Notes: a model not told the origin generated them from the sequence alone. A stretch of 64,000 nucleotides of DNA from Cichorium intybus (GCA_023525715.1 CM042012.1:122400705-122464704), one strand, 5' to 3'; counted from the first letter of the stretch, positions 1-12,600 are shown. Made by a program: numbers and translations.

Positions 1-765
1 ATTCGTTTAAGAAATATTTTATTGAAAGTATCATTACATGAATTGATTACAAAGGTTTTGAAAATGATAAATGTTATATTTACAAATGCTTTGAGTCTAA
101 AACCCATGTATCTCACGAGACATATTTGTCTTACGTATTTTGTTTTAATGCTATGTATCTCAGGAACAGGATTATTGGCATTGGATGATAGAAGTGATGG
201 ATTTAGAAGAAAGCTAAGGCTTTGTAGATAGAATTGAAGATTGAAGGGTAGTTTTGTCCTATAGACGGTATAACCATATGAATTGTTGAGAACCAAGTTG
301 TTTATGGTTTAGTATACCCTCATAGTTATATTGTCATGTGTGGCTATGTCCCGTATTGTTGTTGGGCTATTCTTTTTATTGTTGAGTCGGGTCAGTATGG
401 ATTTATCCGTATAGCCCAGAGGTCATGCCGAATTTTCGATAGAACTGTTAGTTTAATACGGGACATAGCATTAAGATGTTTTAAGGTTTACTATGGTTGT
501 GTTGATATGAATTATGTAACACCCAATGTTGTTTAAATATTTTTAAACTTATTTGTTTTTGTTGGGACCAAAGTTTTAAAATACATGAATTATAGTCATG
601 AGAAAAGTTTTTGAAAGAACAGAATTTTTATTCCAACATGACACGAGGTCATGAGAAACATTTTATTTTATAAAGGAACACGGAATTTTAAATATGAGAT
701 TTTTCAGCTACTGCGCTTTTGATGTTATTACGTTAAAAAAAAATTGAGAAATTTGGGGAGTTACA
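1..765 (-). repeat. Partial gypsy-type LTR, reverse orientation, cut by the window edge
   Basis: Read on the minus strand the segment begins at 765 with TGTAACTCCCCAAATTTC, a gypsy-like LTR start. Around 90-180 it carries the order 'gagtctaaaaccc', 'acgtattttgtttt', 'aatgctatgta', which matches the reverse complement of 35520-35610 in the solo LTR at 35301-38164, so the two belong to related families. It ends inside the copia remnant that starts at 766, where GAAAT is also present in the uninterrupted relative (near 42384). That fits insertion with a GAAAT duplication whose other copy would lie before the window. No real gene is seen; the short open frames here have no family signature. Confidence 0.55.
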
Positions 766-2311
766 GAAATCGCCAGCATAGACCTAGCCATTGTAAGCAT
801 GATCTTAATAAGATTCAAGATGCATGAGAAGAGTCTCCGAAAGGAATTAGTTTTTCGAAAATCATGACACAAGGATTATAAATAATCTTTGGATTCCGAA
901 AGGGTTTGGAATAAGATTAGATCGGGTTCCACAAGTTTCTTGGATCGATCATAATGTCATGAACATATCCTGTTGACTTGATTGTACGTTGGATTCAGGA
1001 TATTGTCTGGCTGAGAATACTGGATGGATTGTTTGAACTCAAGTGAGAATTCATTAGGAAATGATTGGGGTGAAAGTGATAGTGTTAATTTGAAAGATTT
1101 TTCAAAGTAGTAATTATTAACGTCAGGACATGATGTTAAAGGACTTCATGGTTAAAGAATCTCATTGGTATTCTGATGGAGCGCGTGTGGTTCACCGGCA
1201 CATCATAACACCTCGAAATAGTCTTAGGGTGCAGTCAAGTAGACTAAAGACCCCAGAACCATAGAAAGTCTCAGTACACATTACCAGAACGGAGTTAGGA
1301 GAGAAATTGACAGGATAACATATTGAGATGTTATCGGATAAGCATCCGATTGGATCATCTGCAATAAAGTGTATAAGTATAAGATACTTTGGATACATAG
1401 AAAGAGTGTAAGGTTCATAAAGACATAGCTGTAAAATTAGAATTGAAAGTTTAAAAGAAATCTTGAAACCGATAATAGTTTATGACAAGGTCCGACTTGG
1501 TGATTATCTTGTGGAGACTTGGTAATAAGCAAGAGTAGCTGCCAGTCAGATCTTCATGTTTCGCTTTCGCATGTTTACTTCCCGAATAATTTAATTATTC
1601 AGAAAGGTCTACAGTCGCTCATACTTTGGGAAGTAAGTATTGAATCAAGACTGTCATGAATTTGTTTGTAGACTGTCTAAGGAGTTAGACATAGCAATAG
1701 GATTGCTGCAGCATTCATGAGTACTTAGAAATAGAGATTTGAGTATTGGATAAACTCACGCTCAATAGATTGCTTCATGGATTATATCATAAGCAATGTT
1801 GAGACGATAATATCTTATGATCTTGAAGTGGAGAGATATGAGTTATAATTTACAAAGGCAGTTGTTCATTGATAGTACGAAAACGCATCGGTAACTCGAT
1901 GTTATAAAACGTGCTATTGTGAATAATTTGACTGGTAAAAGATATAAGCATATGAGTCGAAGCTTATTTGTTCCTTGACCCTGATGGGAAACAGATATCT
2001 GTAGGCCTCTCGATGATTTTGAAGTTGACTAAAGTGCTGGCCAGCCTGGACTAAATTGATGTGTTCAATTAGAAGTTCTAAAGTCATAAGCAGAATCGGA
2101 AATCGGGAAACAGAGTATCGAACAGAGATTGACCTCAATCCATGTCTCGTGTCTGAAAATATCTTGTTGGACGGAGGATCATATGATCACTTATCTATGG
2201 ACAGAACTGACTGGGTCAGAGTTCGGCAGCAGTTTCTAGGAAGCTATAGTTTGCTGATCAATTAGAGGATAAATTAGTAATTATAGTCATAGACTTATCC
2301 AAGTGGGAGAC
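766..2311 (+). mobile_element. 3' internal region of a copia element (copy A, gag-only subfamily)
   Basis: This non-coding stretch aligns along its whole length with 42387-43944, the 3' internal part of the copia element at 26537-44710 (for example 'gcatagacctagccattg' at 777 and 42395). It ends in the same polypurine tract, AAGTGGGAGAC, directly before the LTR. It therefore comes from a second member of the same subfamily. The 5' part lies beyond the gypsy LTR insertion and outside the window. It contains one copy of the recurring GGAGCGCGTGTGG...ACCGGCACA motif near 1178. Confidence 0.75.
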
Positions 2312-3107
2312 TGTTGGATTAGGTGTCTAAGGCATGACTAATAATTTGTATTTACCTAATTGATAGTAGCAAAGTCTATTTGGGTTGTCCTCATGGCTAG
2401 AGGTTTAGCAGAAAATCCAGGAGAGAGAAAGACTAATTTATTATATGATTAATAAATCAATAGAAATAAAATAAATAGTTTATTAATATATTATGGTGAT
2501 AAGATATTAATTAGAAACTATATTAATTTATTAGAAACTATATTAATTAATTAGAAATTAATCTGGAATTAATTAGAATTATTTTGGTGATTAATTTGAT
2601 TAATTAAAGGTGCAGGGGTTGAATTGTAATTATTCAATAGTTGAGTAAGTGACAATTATAGTAGTTTAAGTGGCCAACGAAATTATGGAGGGATTATCCA
2701 TAATTTCGATTATTATATGTTAGGATAAATAGATTTGAGTTGATAGATAAAGGTTTATCTTATTTGAATTCAAAAAGGTTTATCTCTAAAGGCTTATCTA
2801 GTGGCCACTTGGAAACTATAAATAGAGACCCCTAGGCACCATAAAAGCCACGACTTTTTCTACTCTTCCCTCTCTCTGGAACTTTCGAAAACCCTAGTTT
2901 TGGGTGTGACTTCATTTGAGGCAAGGCACTTGCATTGCTTAGCTTGCAAGAAACAACTAAAAGGTTAGTTTTCTGATTTTATTCTTTAGTAATTTTTCTT
3001 GTGGCCTTTTAGGAAATATTTATATGTTCAATAGTAGAAAACATAGATCCTCATAGGTTGCATGTGAACTTAGGGTTTTAGTTCATAGATTTGCATAAAT
3101 CCCTTCA
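2312..3107 (+). repeat. 3' LTR of copia copy A
   Basis: It starts TGTTGGATTAGGTGTCTAAG and ends in ...TTCA, and is homologous along its length to the LTRs at 26537-27312 and 43945-44710 (776 and 766 bp; this one 796 bp). It contains 'aactataaatagagacccc' near 2813, a plausible TATA box with transcript start for the family. The flank after it, AAAGT, should be the right copy of a 5-bp target duplication; the left copy is outside the window. The DNA that follows is the middle of a gypsy LTR, so this copia element inserted into that LTR. Confidence 0.8.
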
Positions 3108-4161
3108 AAAGTTTGGAGCTTTATGCCTTAAGCTCTGATTTAGAACCATTATGTTGGTTTAGAGAGTAAGCCAAGCTCTCTTGGGTAGTTTTGTTTGAGT
3201 TTTAGGCCATTTAAGACTTGGATCTTGTTCTTAAGCTTGTGTGATTGTGTTAGAATGTTAAAGTTATGATTTTTATGGACTTTGGGACTGTTTGGAAAGT
3301 CTCTGGAAGGATTAAGCCCTTGGCCGAATGGATTACAAGCTTAATGGACTTTTGAGACTGTTTATAGTTAGCGACGCTAACTTGGGGAGTTAGCGATCGT
3401 TGACTTTGACCGTTGACTTTTTGAGCAGGTTGACTTTTGGTCAAACTTGAGGGCTTTGGATACTGGTCTTATAGAATTACCCTGTTTGGGATTTAGGAAG
3501 TTCTAAGTGGATTTTATCCTTGTTAGGAAGTGCGTATTGTCGGGATCTGAGGGCACTCCCGTGGGGTGTTGCTTGCTTGAGGTCGCGGATCAGGTGAGTC
3601 ATCTCACTATGTTACATGCGTAAGTAGCTTAATTACTGTGTGTAATTACTATGTGTAGAAATGTGCCGTTTGTGATAATCGATGATTACCGGCGAATCGG
3701 GGCAAGCCCGAGAGCCAGGACGGATCGAGGCAAGTCCGAGAGTCACACGATGATTACCAACGAATCGGGGCAAGCCCGAGAGCCACACGATGATTTCCGG
3801 TAGATCGGGGCAAGCTCGAGAGCCAGGTTGTTCAGGGCAAGCCCGGAGACCTTTTGTGATTTTGTGTTATGTAATGGATCGTGTGGTATTTTGGGGAACT
3901 CGCTAAGCTTTGTGGTAACTCTTTCACCATAAATGTTTTGGTATTTGCTGGCTTGAGCTTGGAACACGGCACGACTGTACCGCATCTGAGGTTTGATAAT
4001 CAACTCTTTCGCTGGATAATGTTGCAAATGTTTTGTTATATACGCTTCAATATGTTTTAAATATTAAGTTTTACTTTGAATGATTTTTATTTGATAAACC
4101 TTTTTATGTATTTGAACCGTTTTTAAAACGAAAAATTTATTATGGAATTTGAGACGTTACA
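3108..4161 (-). repeat. Partial gypsy LTR, reverse orientation, truncated by copia copy A
   Basis: On the minus strand it starts at 4161 with TGTAACGTCTCAAATTCC and runs leftward. It matches the first ~1.1 kb of the solo LTR at 7019-8727 (shared: the start, 'cgaaagagttgattatc', 'gaacacggcacgac', 'ttaaggcataaag'). At 3108 it is cut by the copia LTR; the remaining LTR third should lie before the window. Around 3680-3850 it holds short GC-rich repeats 'cggggcaagcccgagagcca' in four imperfect copies. It also has the palindrome-like TTAGCGACGCTAA near 3369. Confidence 0.72.
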
Positions 4162-6464
4162 ATTTTTATACAATACAATGTCATTCATAATAATAAATTT
4201 ATAAATAAAACACAAAAATGTTAGCAATAAACAATCATCCAAGTATAGATAAATGTAAAAGAAATTATATATTAAAAAAATGAATTTTTTACAGCTTAAA
4301 ACTCAAATACTAAAATAACCTATAAAGAAACAAAGAAAAAAATGGAAGAACATTTAATAAATAAACCAAAAAAATCCTAAACAAACTCCTCATTCATCCA
4401 TCAACGCATCATCTCCCATCAATTCATCACCGAAAGCCATTTTTGTCTTAATTCTCTTTCCAAAAATCTTTCAGTTCAAACAAAGACAACAAAAGGTTGT
4501 TATCAGTAGTGATTGACTTGCAAAGGAAGCGTTCTGTCATCAATGTGGTTGTAGAGTCTGAGTGAGAACGAATAATCATCAGTAAGTTCACATTCTTGTT
4601 AATATCTTCTAATGTTTCGTAAATCAAAAAAGATAAGCCATTATTTCAGTTCTGATCTTGTGTGATATTATTATAAATGAACATTATAAGTTTATGCTTT
4701 AACAAGAATGTAGGCATGGTGATATTTGAATATGACATTGCTTGTATAAAGGATATGTGATATGATATTTTTCTGCAAAAAATGACCCTACTTTTAAGGG
4801 AAAAACTTGTAAATATAATAACTAAGTAAGTAAAGACCATTATTGGCACTAATAGATATAAGACATGAGGAGACAGTTTAACTTTCAAATGGAAATAATA
4901 TAGGTAATAATTATATCAATAGAAATTGATTTCTAATAAATGCAGCAAATACACCTAATCTATTGCGTTTATATATACATTTTGTTTTGTTACATATACA
5001 CTTACCAATAGATCTTCAAACAATATCTCCAAGTTTTCGTATATCAAATAAATCTAATGGCATCGTTCATAAATGTCACCCCCAACAATTTCAAATCAAA
5101 GTTAGCAGAGTATTCATAATCATAAATTAAAGAAACGACTTCCACAATAGTGGAGTTTGATCCTCAAAAAACATATGCCCTATTTGATCAAGAGGAAGAA
5201 AGCAAAAAAAGGCTTTACAACATTTCCCTAAAATTAAAAGTCAAGGTTCAGCTAATAAATATTGTACATCCAAGAACAAAAGCAACGGTCAATTGCTGAA
5301 GAAATATGAGAATGTTATGTTAGTTCTTAAAAAGAAGAATAAGACGTTGGATTATTATGTTTCTAGTAATAACTGATATGTTTTTTGTTTAAATTTATTT
5401 ATTTATGTTTTTATTATTAGTAAAAAAATCATGTTTGGTAAATCTTATTAACTTGTGTTGAACAAAGTAGAGGAAGATTATGGTGTAAAGGTTAATCAAA
5501 CAACAAATTTTGTGACATATAAACAACAAAGAACAATATTCATGTATAAATAACACCTAATTGTTAACCAAATAACTAATTCAATGCCACCTCTTACGAA
5601 ACATTGATTTTAGGAATAGACTTTTTAATTTGTACCATTTTTTTTTCCTAAACAGACATAATTCTTTTATTCATCTCTTCTATAATGATGTTGTACATAT
5701 ACAGACATACGCATGCAGACATACAAAAGCATGCAAATACTTATGTAAACATAGACATACAAATATACACATAGAAGTTACACCGTACATACACATACCA
5801 AATGAATGATAACCAACAAATTACTAAAGATTTTGATATAAGCATTTTATAATCTAACCATTACAACGGCTTGATCATTATACATGTCAAACAAATAGAC
5901 CTAAGAACACAATCTACCTTATTTTTTGCATATGCTAAAACATCATCAATTCAGTCTTGATGAACCCTTAACTCATCCATATTGAACAAAAGTTCTTCGT
6001 TATGCTAAAAATACACACAATATTTCTCCTTTATTTTCTTGATAATTTTCCCTAGTACACCAGCTATCATTATTCCAATAAATATAACGATGTTACAATA
6101 CTATATTACTTGCTTACCTTTAGCCGATTGCCACTGAAAAGAAATCAACAAAAAATCACTACCTTCTTTGTATTTTTAAATTCAAACCCATTACAGAAAG
6201 TCTATAAAGAAACTCATTTAAAAAAAGTTGTTGACTTCATTTGGCTTTTAATTATGACCTTTACGTTCCACTTAAAGACAATGTTAATTACTAAGTAACC
6301 ATAACCATCAGCTTTATGGATTGCACTTATTAATTATGACCCTTCAAACATTCCATTGTAAGCTTTCATCCATAAAAATGCAAATAAACCTCTAATACAA
6401 AATTGAAACTCAAAAGAATTAGAGCATTTATCATTCACAAATCACACAGATATACCTTAATTCA
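4162..6464. other. AT-rich stretch without a recognisable gene
   Basis: No convincing coding frame or domain is visible on either strand. Near 5690-5790 there is a degenerate run of 'acatac'/'catgca' words (cagacatacgcatgcagacatac). A few short exon-like pieces occur (for example around 5150-5350) but have stops in all frames. It lies between two gypsy LTRs of one family that point away from each other, and was probably the target DNA for both. Confidence 0.4.
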
Positions 6465-6466
6465 TA

Positions 6467-6721
6467 CTCCCTCCGTCCCAAAATTATTTTCCACTTTGAA
6501 AAGTCAAAGTCTTTTTACTTTAACTTTGACCACGAAAATCTATGTTTATGTTATATAGTATTTTATAAAAAATATATAAACGGATAGTTTTTTAAAATGT
6601 TTTTCTATTGGTATAATTTTCATCAAAAATAATAGAATACAAACGGAACTATTTAACGACAAAGTTGAAGATGAAAGACTAAAAAAGTCAAATGTGGACA
6701 ATAATTTTGGGACGGAGGAAG
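6467..6721. mobile_element. Stowaway-like MITE (Tc1/mariner type)
   Basis: The 255-bp segment begins CTCCCTCCGTCCCAAAATTA and ends with the matching inverted terminal repeat (ATAATTTTGGGACGGAGGAAG), and is flanked by TA on both sides (6465-6466 and 6722-6723). Terminal CTCCCTCCGTCCC with a TA duplication is the hallmark of plant Stowaway elements. The arms also contain the inverted words CACTTTGAAAAGTCAAAG and its counterpart. It is non-coding and would depend on a mariner-like transposase encoded elsewhere. Confidence 0.9.
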
Positions 6722-7018
6722 TATATCATAAAGAAGAAAATAAAGATCACGATGTTAAATATACATGGAAACAATTTTTAGAACACATACATGCTCATTA
6801 TTCCAAGTTCTTAAAAGAACAATATAACTAATATTATCATTTCTATTTCATATTGAAAAAACAAACATACCAAAAAACAAACGCAAAAACTTCTACAACT
6901 ATTCATCAACATTAACATAAAACCTAATGTTTAATTTTCTATCGGCCACACTATTAACTCCTTTTTGTTGACCTTCTTATCAATAAATTGAAGTAACATC
7001 GTCAAGGTGGCTGAAATA

Positions 7019-8727
7019 TTTAACGTCCCAAATTCCGTAATAAATTTTTCGTTTTAAAAATGGGTCAAATATACAAAACGGGTTAACCATTAAAACCCTC
7101 CAAATTAAAACTTAGCATTTAAAACATTTAAATCGTATTTATCAATAACATTTACAAACATTATCCAGCGAAAGACTTGATTATAAAAACCTCAGATGCG
7201 GTACAGTCGCGCCGTGCTCCAAGCTCAAGCACAACGCAATTACCTGAAAAACAGTAAGGGTGAAAGAGTAAGCACAACGCTTAGTGAGTTCCCCAAAATA
7301 CCACACGATCCATCACCTAAACACAATCATAAAAGGTCATCAAACTCGCCTCGAGCGACCTCGCTCTCGGGCTCGCCCCGATCTGCCTCGGCTAAGGACT
7401 TACGAGCTCGTCTCGTTCCGTCCGTCACCGAATCAACTCATTCTTTGACTCATGCTCGATCTTTTCTAATCAACTCATTCTTTGACTCACGGGCTCGCCC
7501 CGATCTTGTCGGTAAACACGTAAGACACATACATCATATTATTACACAAAGTAATAAAGCTACCTACGCATGCAACATCACACATAGTATAGTGAGAAGA
7601 CTCACCTGATCCGCAAGGCCAAACAGCACTCCTCACGCGCGTCCACGGATCCGACAACGCGAACGTCCTAACAAGATAAACTCTACTCAGAACTTCATAA
7701 ATCCCAAATAGGATAATCCTATAAGACTGATGTCCAAAACCCTCAAGTTTGACCAAAAGTCAAACTGGTCAAAAAGTCAACAGTCAAAGGTCAAAGTCAA
7801 CAGGTACAGTTAGCGTGGCTAACTCCCCAAGTTAGCGTCGTTAACTATGAACAGGCCCAAAAGTCCATTAAGTTCTTAATCCATTCAGCCAAAATATTAA
7901 TCCTTCCAGGGACCTTCCAAACAGTCCAAAATCTATTAAGATCCTAACTTTATTCTCCTAAACATCAGGAAACAAGATCATGAACAAGATTCAAGTCCAA
8001 AGTGATCCAAAACCAACCAAAATCGCCATAGAAAGTTTGGCTTACTCTCTAGACCATCCTAAATGTTCAAATCAGAGATTTAAGGCATAAAGTTTCCAAC
8101 TTTATCCTTCCAATCCATAGACAAACACTATAAGGGACCATTACACTTATTCAATCCATAAGAACATGCTTAAATCATAATAAAAGCCATAAAAGTGCAT
8201 AAAGCTGAGAACTTGATTCACAAAGGTCCAGAAACAAGAGCTTTTAAATGATTCTCACAAGAAGAAAGCCTCCTAGCAACACCAAGCATCACCAAACATC
8301 ATAATCTCTTCAATAACACCTTCCAAGATCACCAAATGAGCCAAGATTCCTCCATGAGAGCTAGAGAGAGCAAAAGGACGAGTTTGGGGGCTGAAACAAC
8401 TCAAATGACGGCTACCCTAGGGTTCCCTATCCATAAATGTGGCCCAAGCATGAAAATCAAGGGTTTTGGCCCAAACAGGACAATTAGTACCGTTAACCCT
8501 AAGGTTAGCATCGCTAACCTCGATCGTGCGAACCCATCTCAACAGCTGGCAATTAATGACGCGAAAAACGAACATTAGCGACCACAAGCACCATTAGCGT
8601 CGCTAATATGATCATTAGCGGCGCTAATGGTCATTTTTCTCCTTTTTCTTTCGCTTTGCTTCCGATTAGTCTATGAACTTGACTCTTTAAAACTCGCAAC
8701 TTTAATTCTCTGGATTAGGGTCTTACA
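7019..8727 (+). repeat. Gypsy solo LTR with target-site duplication AAATA
   Basis: The segment starts TTTAACGTCCC (a one-base change from the usual TGTAACGTCCC) and ends GGGTCTTACA. AAATA flanks it at 7014-7018 and 8728-8732. There is no primer-binding site, polypurine tract or second LTR, so it is a solo LTR left by LTR-LTR recombination. It is the intact relative of 3108-4161, in the opposite orientation. It carries several palindromic TTAGCGNCGCTAA words (near 7809, 7834, 8503, 8598 and 8617). The frames open at 7196-7609 and 8336-8578 lie inside the LTR and show no family signature. Confidence 0.85.
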
Positions 8728-8732
8728 AAATA

Positions 8733-9185
<453 letters not shown>

Positions 9186-9377
9186 TTAGGTTCGATACAG
9201 AACCAAAAGACATCACCTAACCACAGAACCATATTCCTAGCCATAAGATTAGAATACACTAAAAAAGGTATGATGGTAAAAAAATATTACAACCAAATGA
9301 AATCCCTAAAATACAGGAGGATCAAATGTTACGTGATTTTATTAATTCCACTGTTGAAACATATGTTCATACATGAA

Positions 9378-9605
9378 CAACGTTCAATTATAAAGACATG
9401 TATGCAGAGGGAAAATATGTTCATAAATGAACACCATATGCTTATTCATGAACATATCATCACAACATGAACTTATATCTTTCATGATTTATGGTACTGT
9501 TTATTTATGAACATATATGTTCATTGATGAACATAGTTTCCCACTGTGATTTCAATAATATCGTTAATTTTCTCTCTGCATACATGTCTTTATATATGAA
9601 CGTTG
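9378..9605. repeat. Foldback: inverted repeat with phased GTTCAT..ATGAAC palindromes
   Basis: The ~34-bp arms at 9378-9411 and 9572-9605 are imperfect reverse complements (CAACGTTCAATTATAAAGAC against ...GTCTTTATATATGAACGTTG). Between them the word GTTCATNNATGAAC or its half recurs about four times (near 9365, 9418, 9445-9455, 9505-9525). No open reading frame belongs to it. It may be a small foldback transposon linked to the preceding TA tract; I could not find a clean target duplication. Confidence 0.6.
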
Positions 9606-9617
9606 TAATTATAGGGT

Positions 9618-10032
9618 GCAAAGCTAATAAGCTTTCTTTTTCCTATTTAGGTATTTCTATAAATTCTAATATGAGTAGGGTTATTGGTTGGAAGTCTGTG
9701 ATTCAAAGGTTCAAAGCTAAGCTTTCAAATTGGAAAGAAAACATGTTATCTATTGGCGGTAAAAGTACGCTCTTGTCCTCGGTTCTTGGTGTTCTGGGTA
9801 TACATTACCTGTCAATGTTCCTTTATGCTGACAAAGGTGAAATGAATTCTTTAAATTCTTTGCGCTAGGTTCTTTTGGGGTGGAAGGGATGATGAGAGGA
9901 ATATTGGTTGGGTGAAGTGGGATTTTGTCCTTGCTTCTAAGGAAAAAAGAGGTTTAGGGATTGGAAGTTTGGAGGCTTTAAACCATGTGTCATTTCAAAA
10001 ATAGATGTGGAGGTTTGTAAATGAAGGTGGTG
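9618..10032 (+). pseudogene. LINE (L1-type) reverse transcriptase, C-terminal fragment
   Basis: The translation shows the conserved block that follows the catalytic part of plant LINE reverse transcriptases: FSYLGISINSN, then RFKAKLSNWKENMLSIGGK, then, after a frameshift and stop near 9868, FFWGGRDDERNIGWVKWD and RGLGIGSLEALN. Only this C-terminal part remains; the YADD-type catalytic motif and the endonuclease are absent. The frame is broken at least once. A hAT element inserted at its 3' end (10041), and the words 'ggtaatttgagctttgagg' after that element may be the continuation. Confidence 0.82.
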
Positions 10033-10615
10033 CATTATAGCAGAGGCGGAGGTAGGGGTTCCCAAGGTAGCACCGGCTACCGCTTGGGTCCAATCATGTA
10101 GGGTAAATTTTTTCGGGAATTTTTTTTTACATAATGTTGCTCCTGGTTGATAAATTTTGGGCCCCCCTTAGATAAACTTAGTCCAAACTTGAGAGCCTTT
10201 TAAATATATAAATTAGACCAAAGTTAAAAGCCCAAATCCTTGTAAAAAAATAAGAAAAAACAACAACTATGGCTTAATTTAATATCCACGTTCCACATTT
10301 TGGACTTGGGAATTGGGATCCATGAATCCATCGGATGAGTGATGACACAAAAAGGCCCACCGCCCACTTTTGCATTTGTTATTTTGTTTTGTGCTTTTTT
10401 TGTAAACGTTGGCAGCGCAGACGAAGGAAAAAAAAAAACAAGTTCCCCATTTTTTTCATACTTTCTGTTCCCTACTTTCAAACCAAACTTTTGTCCCCCT
10501 TTTTCCTACAAACCTCATCCGGCCACAACCACTTCTCCTGCGACCGGCAACCACACCCACAGACCACCACTCCTCTGACTCTACAGCTCCACTCATGATG
10601 AAACAAGTAATGGAT

Positions 10616-10826
10616 AATTTTATAATTAGGTTTTCATTTATATTATGTTTATATTAGTTGTTATTGTTTTGAAAAACTTGAAATTAGCAAGTATGATTGT
10701 TTAAAGGTAGTTAGGGTTAATTTTATAATTATGTTTTCATTTATATTATGTTTATATTAGTTGTTATTGTTTTGAAAAACTTTAAATTAGCAAGTATGAT
10801 TGTTTAATTAGGTAGTTAGGGTTAAT
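10616..10826. repeat. Tandem duplication inside the hAT element
   Basis: Two adjacent copies of about 103-107 bp, each with 'ttttcatttatattatg', 'agttgttattgttttg' and 'ttagcaagtatgattg'. The second copy differs by a few substitutions and a short insertion. The duplication lies just before the transposase remnant, probably at the site of the deletion that removed its N-terminal part. Confidence 0.8.
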
Positions 10827-10833
10827 TTTAGGG

Positions 10834-11852
10834 TTGAATCAAGAGTGTTCCCTTGTTCGACCGGGCGATACAAGATGGGGTTCTCATTTGAGAACAATCA
10901 TAAGTTTGATGAAATTATTCCCGGAAATTGTTATGGTACTTGGCTTTGTTGGAAAAGAGGGATCAAGTGTTTCTATCCGTTATCAAGCAAACGGTATTTT
11001 GGCATATTTCAAGACACTTGATTTTGTGTTTGTTCTACACTTGATGTTGGAAATTCAAGGCCTTACGGATACCTTGTCAAAGCATCTTCAAAGAAAAGAT
11101 CAAGATATCTTGGAAGCGGCTCATTGATTAAAGGAACAAAGCAAGCATTGCTTGCTTTGCGAAAAGATGGGTTTCCACAACTTTTTGAGAAGGTATCTTC
11201 TTTTTGCCAAAAAAATAATATTAGAATTATGAACTTGTCGGAAGATTATGTTACCCCACGAAACCGTACGACAAAGATGACAAATCAATATTATTATGAA
11301 GTTACGATTTTTAACTCAATTTTGGATATGCAAATTCAAGAATATGGGGACCGATTTATTGAAGTCACCACCGAATTGGTAGAATGCATGGGAGCTTTGA
11401 GTCCTTGTGATTCAGTTGCTAGGTTTGATAAATCAAAGTTGTTGAAGTTAAGCGAGATGTATGAAAATGATTTTGATGATTCGGATAAGGTGCATCTTAG
11501 TAGCCAACTTGAAGTATATTATCACTCCTTGATACATGATGATAAATTTGCCAACTTGAAATGAATCTCGGACCTCTCTCGCTTAATGGTGGAAACGAGA
11601 AAATATCGTTCTTTTCCTTTGGTTTATAGGTTGTTAAAGTTAGCTTTGATTTTGCCCGTCGCAACCGCAACCGTTGAGAGATGTTTTTTTGCGATGAAGT
11701 TAGCGAAGACGGATTTGCGTAATAACATAGGTGACGAATATTTAAATGGAGCTTTGATTTGTACGGTAGAAAAGGAAGCACTTATGGCGGCTACGGATGA
11801 TGATATAGTTGATCGTTTTTTTAAATTGCATCCACGAAGAGGACAAATGTAA
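10834..11852 (+). pseudogene. hAT transposase remnant (zinc-finger MYM-like/TTF type)
   Basis: Three frames in succession (10834-11127, 11124-11564, 11586-11852) read as one protein with frameshifts. The first holds TRWGSHLRTIISL, typical of the mid-region of plant TTF-type zinc-finger transposases. The last holds LPVATATVERCFFAMKLAKTDLRN, the hAT C-terminal dimerisation segment. The N-terminal zinc finger and the first catalytic aspartate region are missing. The breaks and the missing N-terminus make it non-functional. The family assignment rests on these motifs and the hAT ends around it. Confidence 0.85.
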
Positions 11853-11972
11853 ACTCTAGTTTAAATATTAGTTTGTGGTTTTGTAATGTTTAATGAAACT
11901 GTATTTTTAGTACGCGGCAAAAAAAAATTGGCACCCCTTGGCTCTATTCCTGGCTCCGCCCCTGCATTATAG

Positions 11973-12600
11973 GGGTAGGTAATTTGAGCTTTGAGGTTTT
12001 GAACATTAACATCAATTTCAGGTTACATAAGGGAATAAGTTAATTGAGCTTGTTGCAATTCTATAAAATTTTGTTCATTGGGTTCTTCGACAATTTTTTG
12101 GATCTGCAATAGTAGTTTGAAGAGGGTGTGCAAATTAAGATAAATAGATGTTTGATGTATATGATTTTGCTCATCTTTTATGTGTAGATTATTGGATCTT
12201 TAATTAGCCGCCTCTTGTATATCATGTAAATAGGATGAATCAACATGGTTTTTTCATCTTGTTCATTGTGACTTTTGATTAAAAGTTCCAATACTGTCTT
12301 GCTTTATAGACATGTGATTTTGTTCAAAAATGTTTTGAAACCCAAATCTAGATATAATAAATCTGTTTCTGATGGTGGTATATAGTGGTAGTGGTGAATG
12401 GTTTTCCGACAACAAGTGAGTGGTGGTTGTGGTCGGGTGATGTCGATTGTGTTGATATTAATAACAGTGGTGGTCCCTTTTTTAGAAAACACAAAAAAAA
12501 ACAAAAAATGATAGCAGGAATAATTTTGACATTTCATATATACAAAACGAAACATTTCTAACGGTAACATCAGGAGGGACTACCGATGCAATTTTTAAAA
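11973..12600. other. Intergenic stretch between the hAT element and the TBP promoter
   Basis: The first ~30 bp may still be LINE sequence. The rest shows no supported coding frame, terminal repeat or RNA gene. A weak run of GT/GGT words (12370-12480, 'ggtggtatatagtggtagtgg') gives a His/Thr-rich shadow frame on the minus strand that I do not regard as a gene. Confidence 0.35.

Larger units (their letters stand above)
10041..11964 (+). mobile_element. hAT-superfamily DNA transposon, internally deleted
   Basis: The terminal inverted repeats pair as CAGAGGCGGAGGTAGGGG at the left and its near reverse complement ...CCTGGCTCCGCCCCTG at the right. The 8-bp duplication CATTATAG flanks both ends exactly (10033-10040 and 11965-11972), which is diagnostic of hAT elements. 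The element is 1924 bp and holds the C-terminal two-thirds of a transposase in broken frames, so it cannot mobilise itself. It inserted into a decayed LINE fragment. Confidence 0.93.

Noticed and set aside
515..765. Small LTR from TGTAACACCC at 515 to GAGTTACA at 765
   Set aside because: The flanks (AATTA and GAAAT) do not match, and the region as a whole fits a reverse-oriented LTR better.
2056..2265. 69-aa frame also found at 43689-43898
   Set aside because: Conserved between two copies only because both are the 3' non-coding region of the same copia subfamily; no protein motif is present and the related frame in 30902-31093 differs in strand context.
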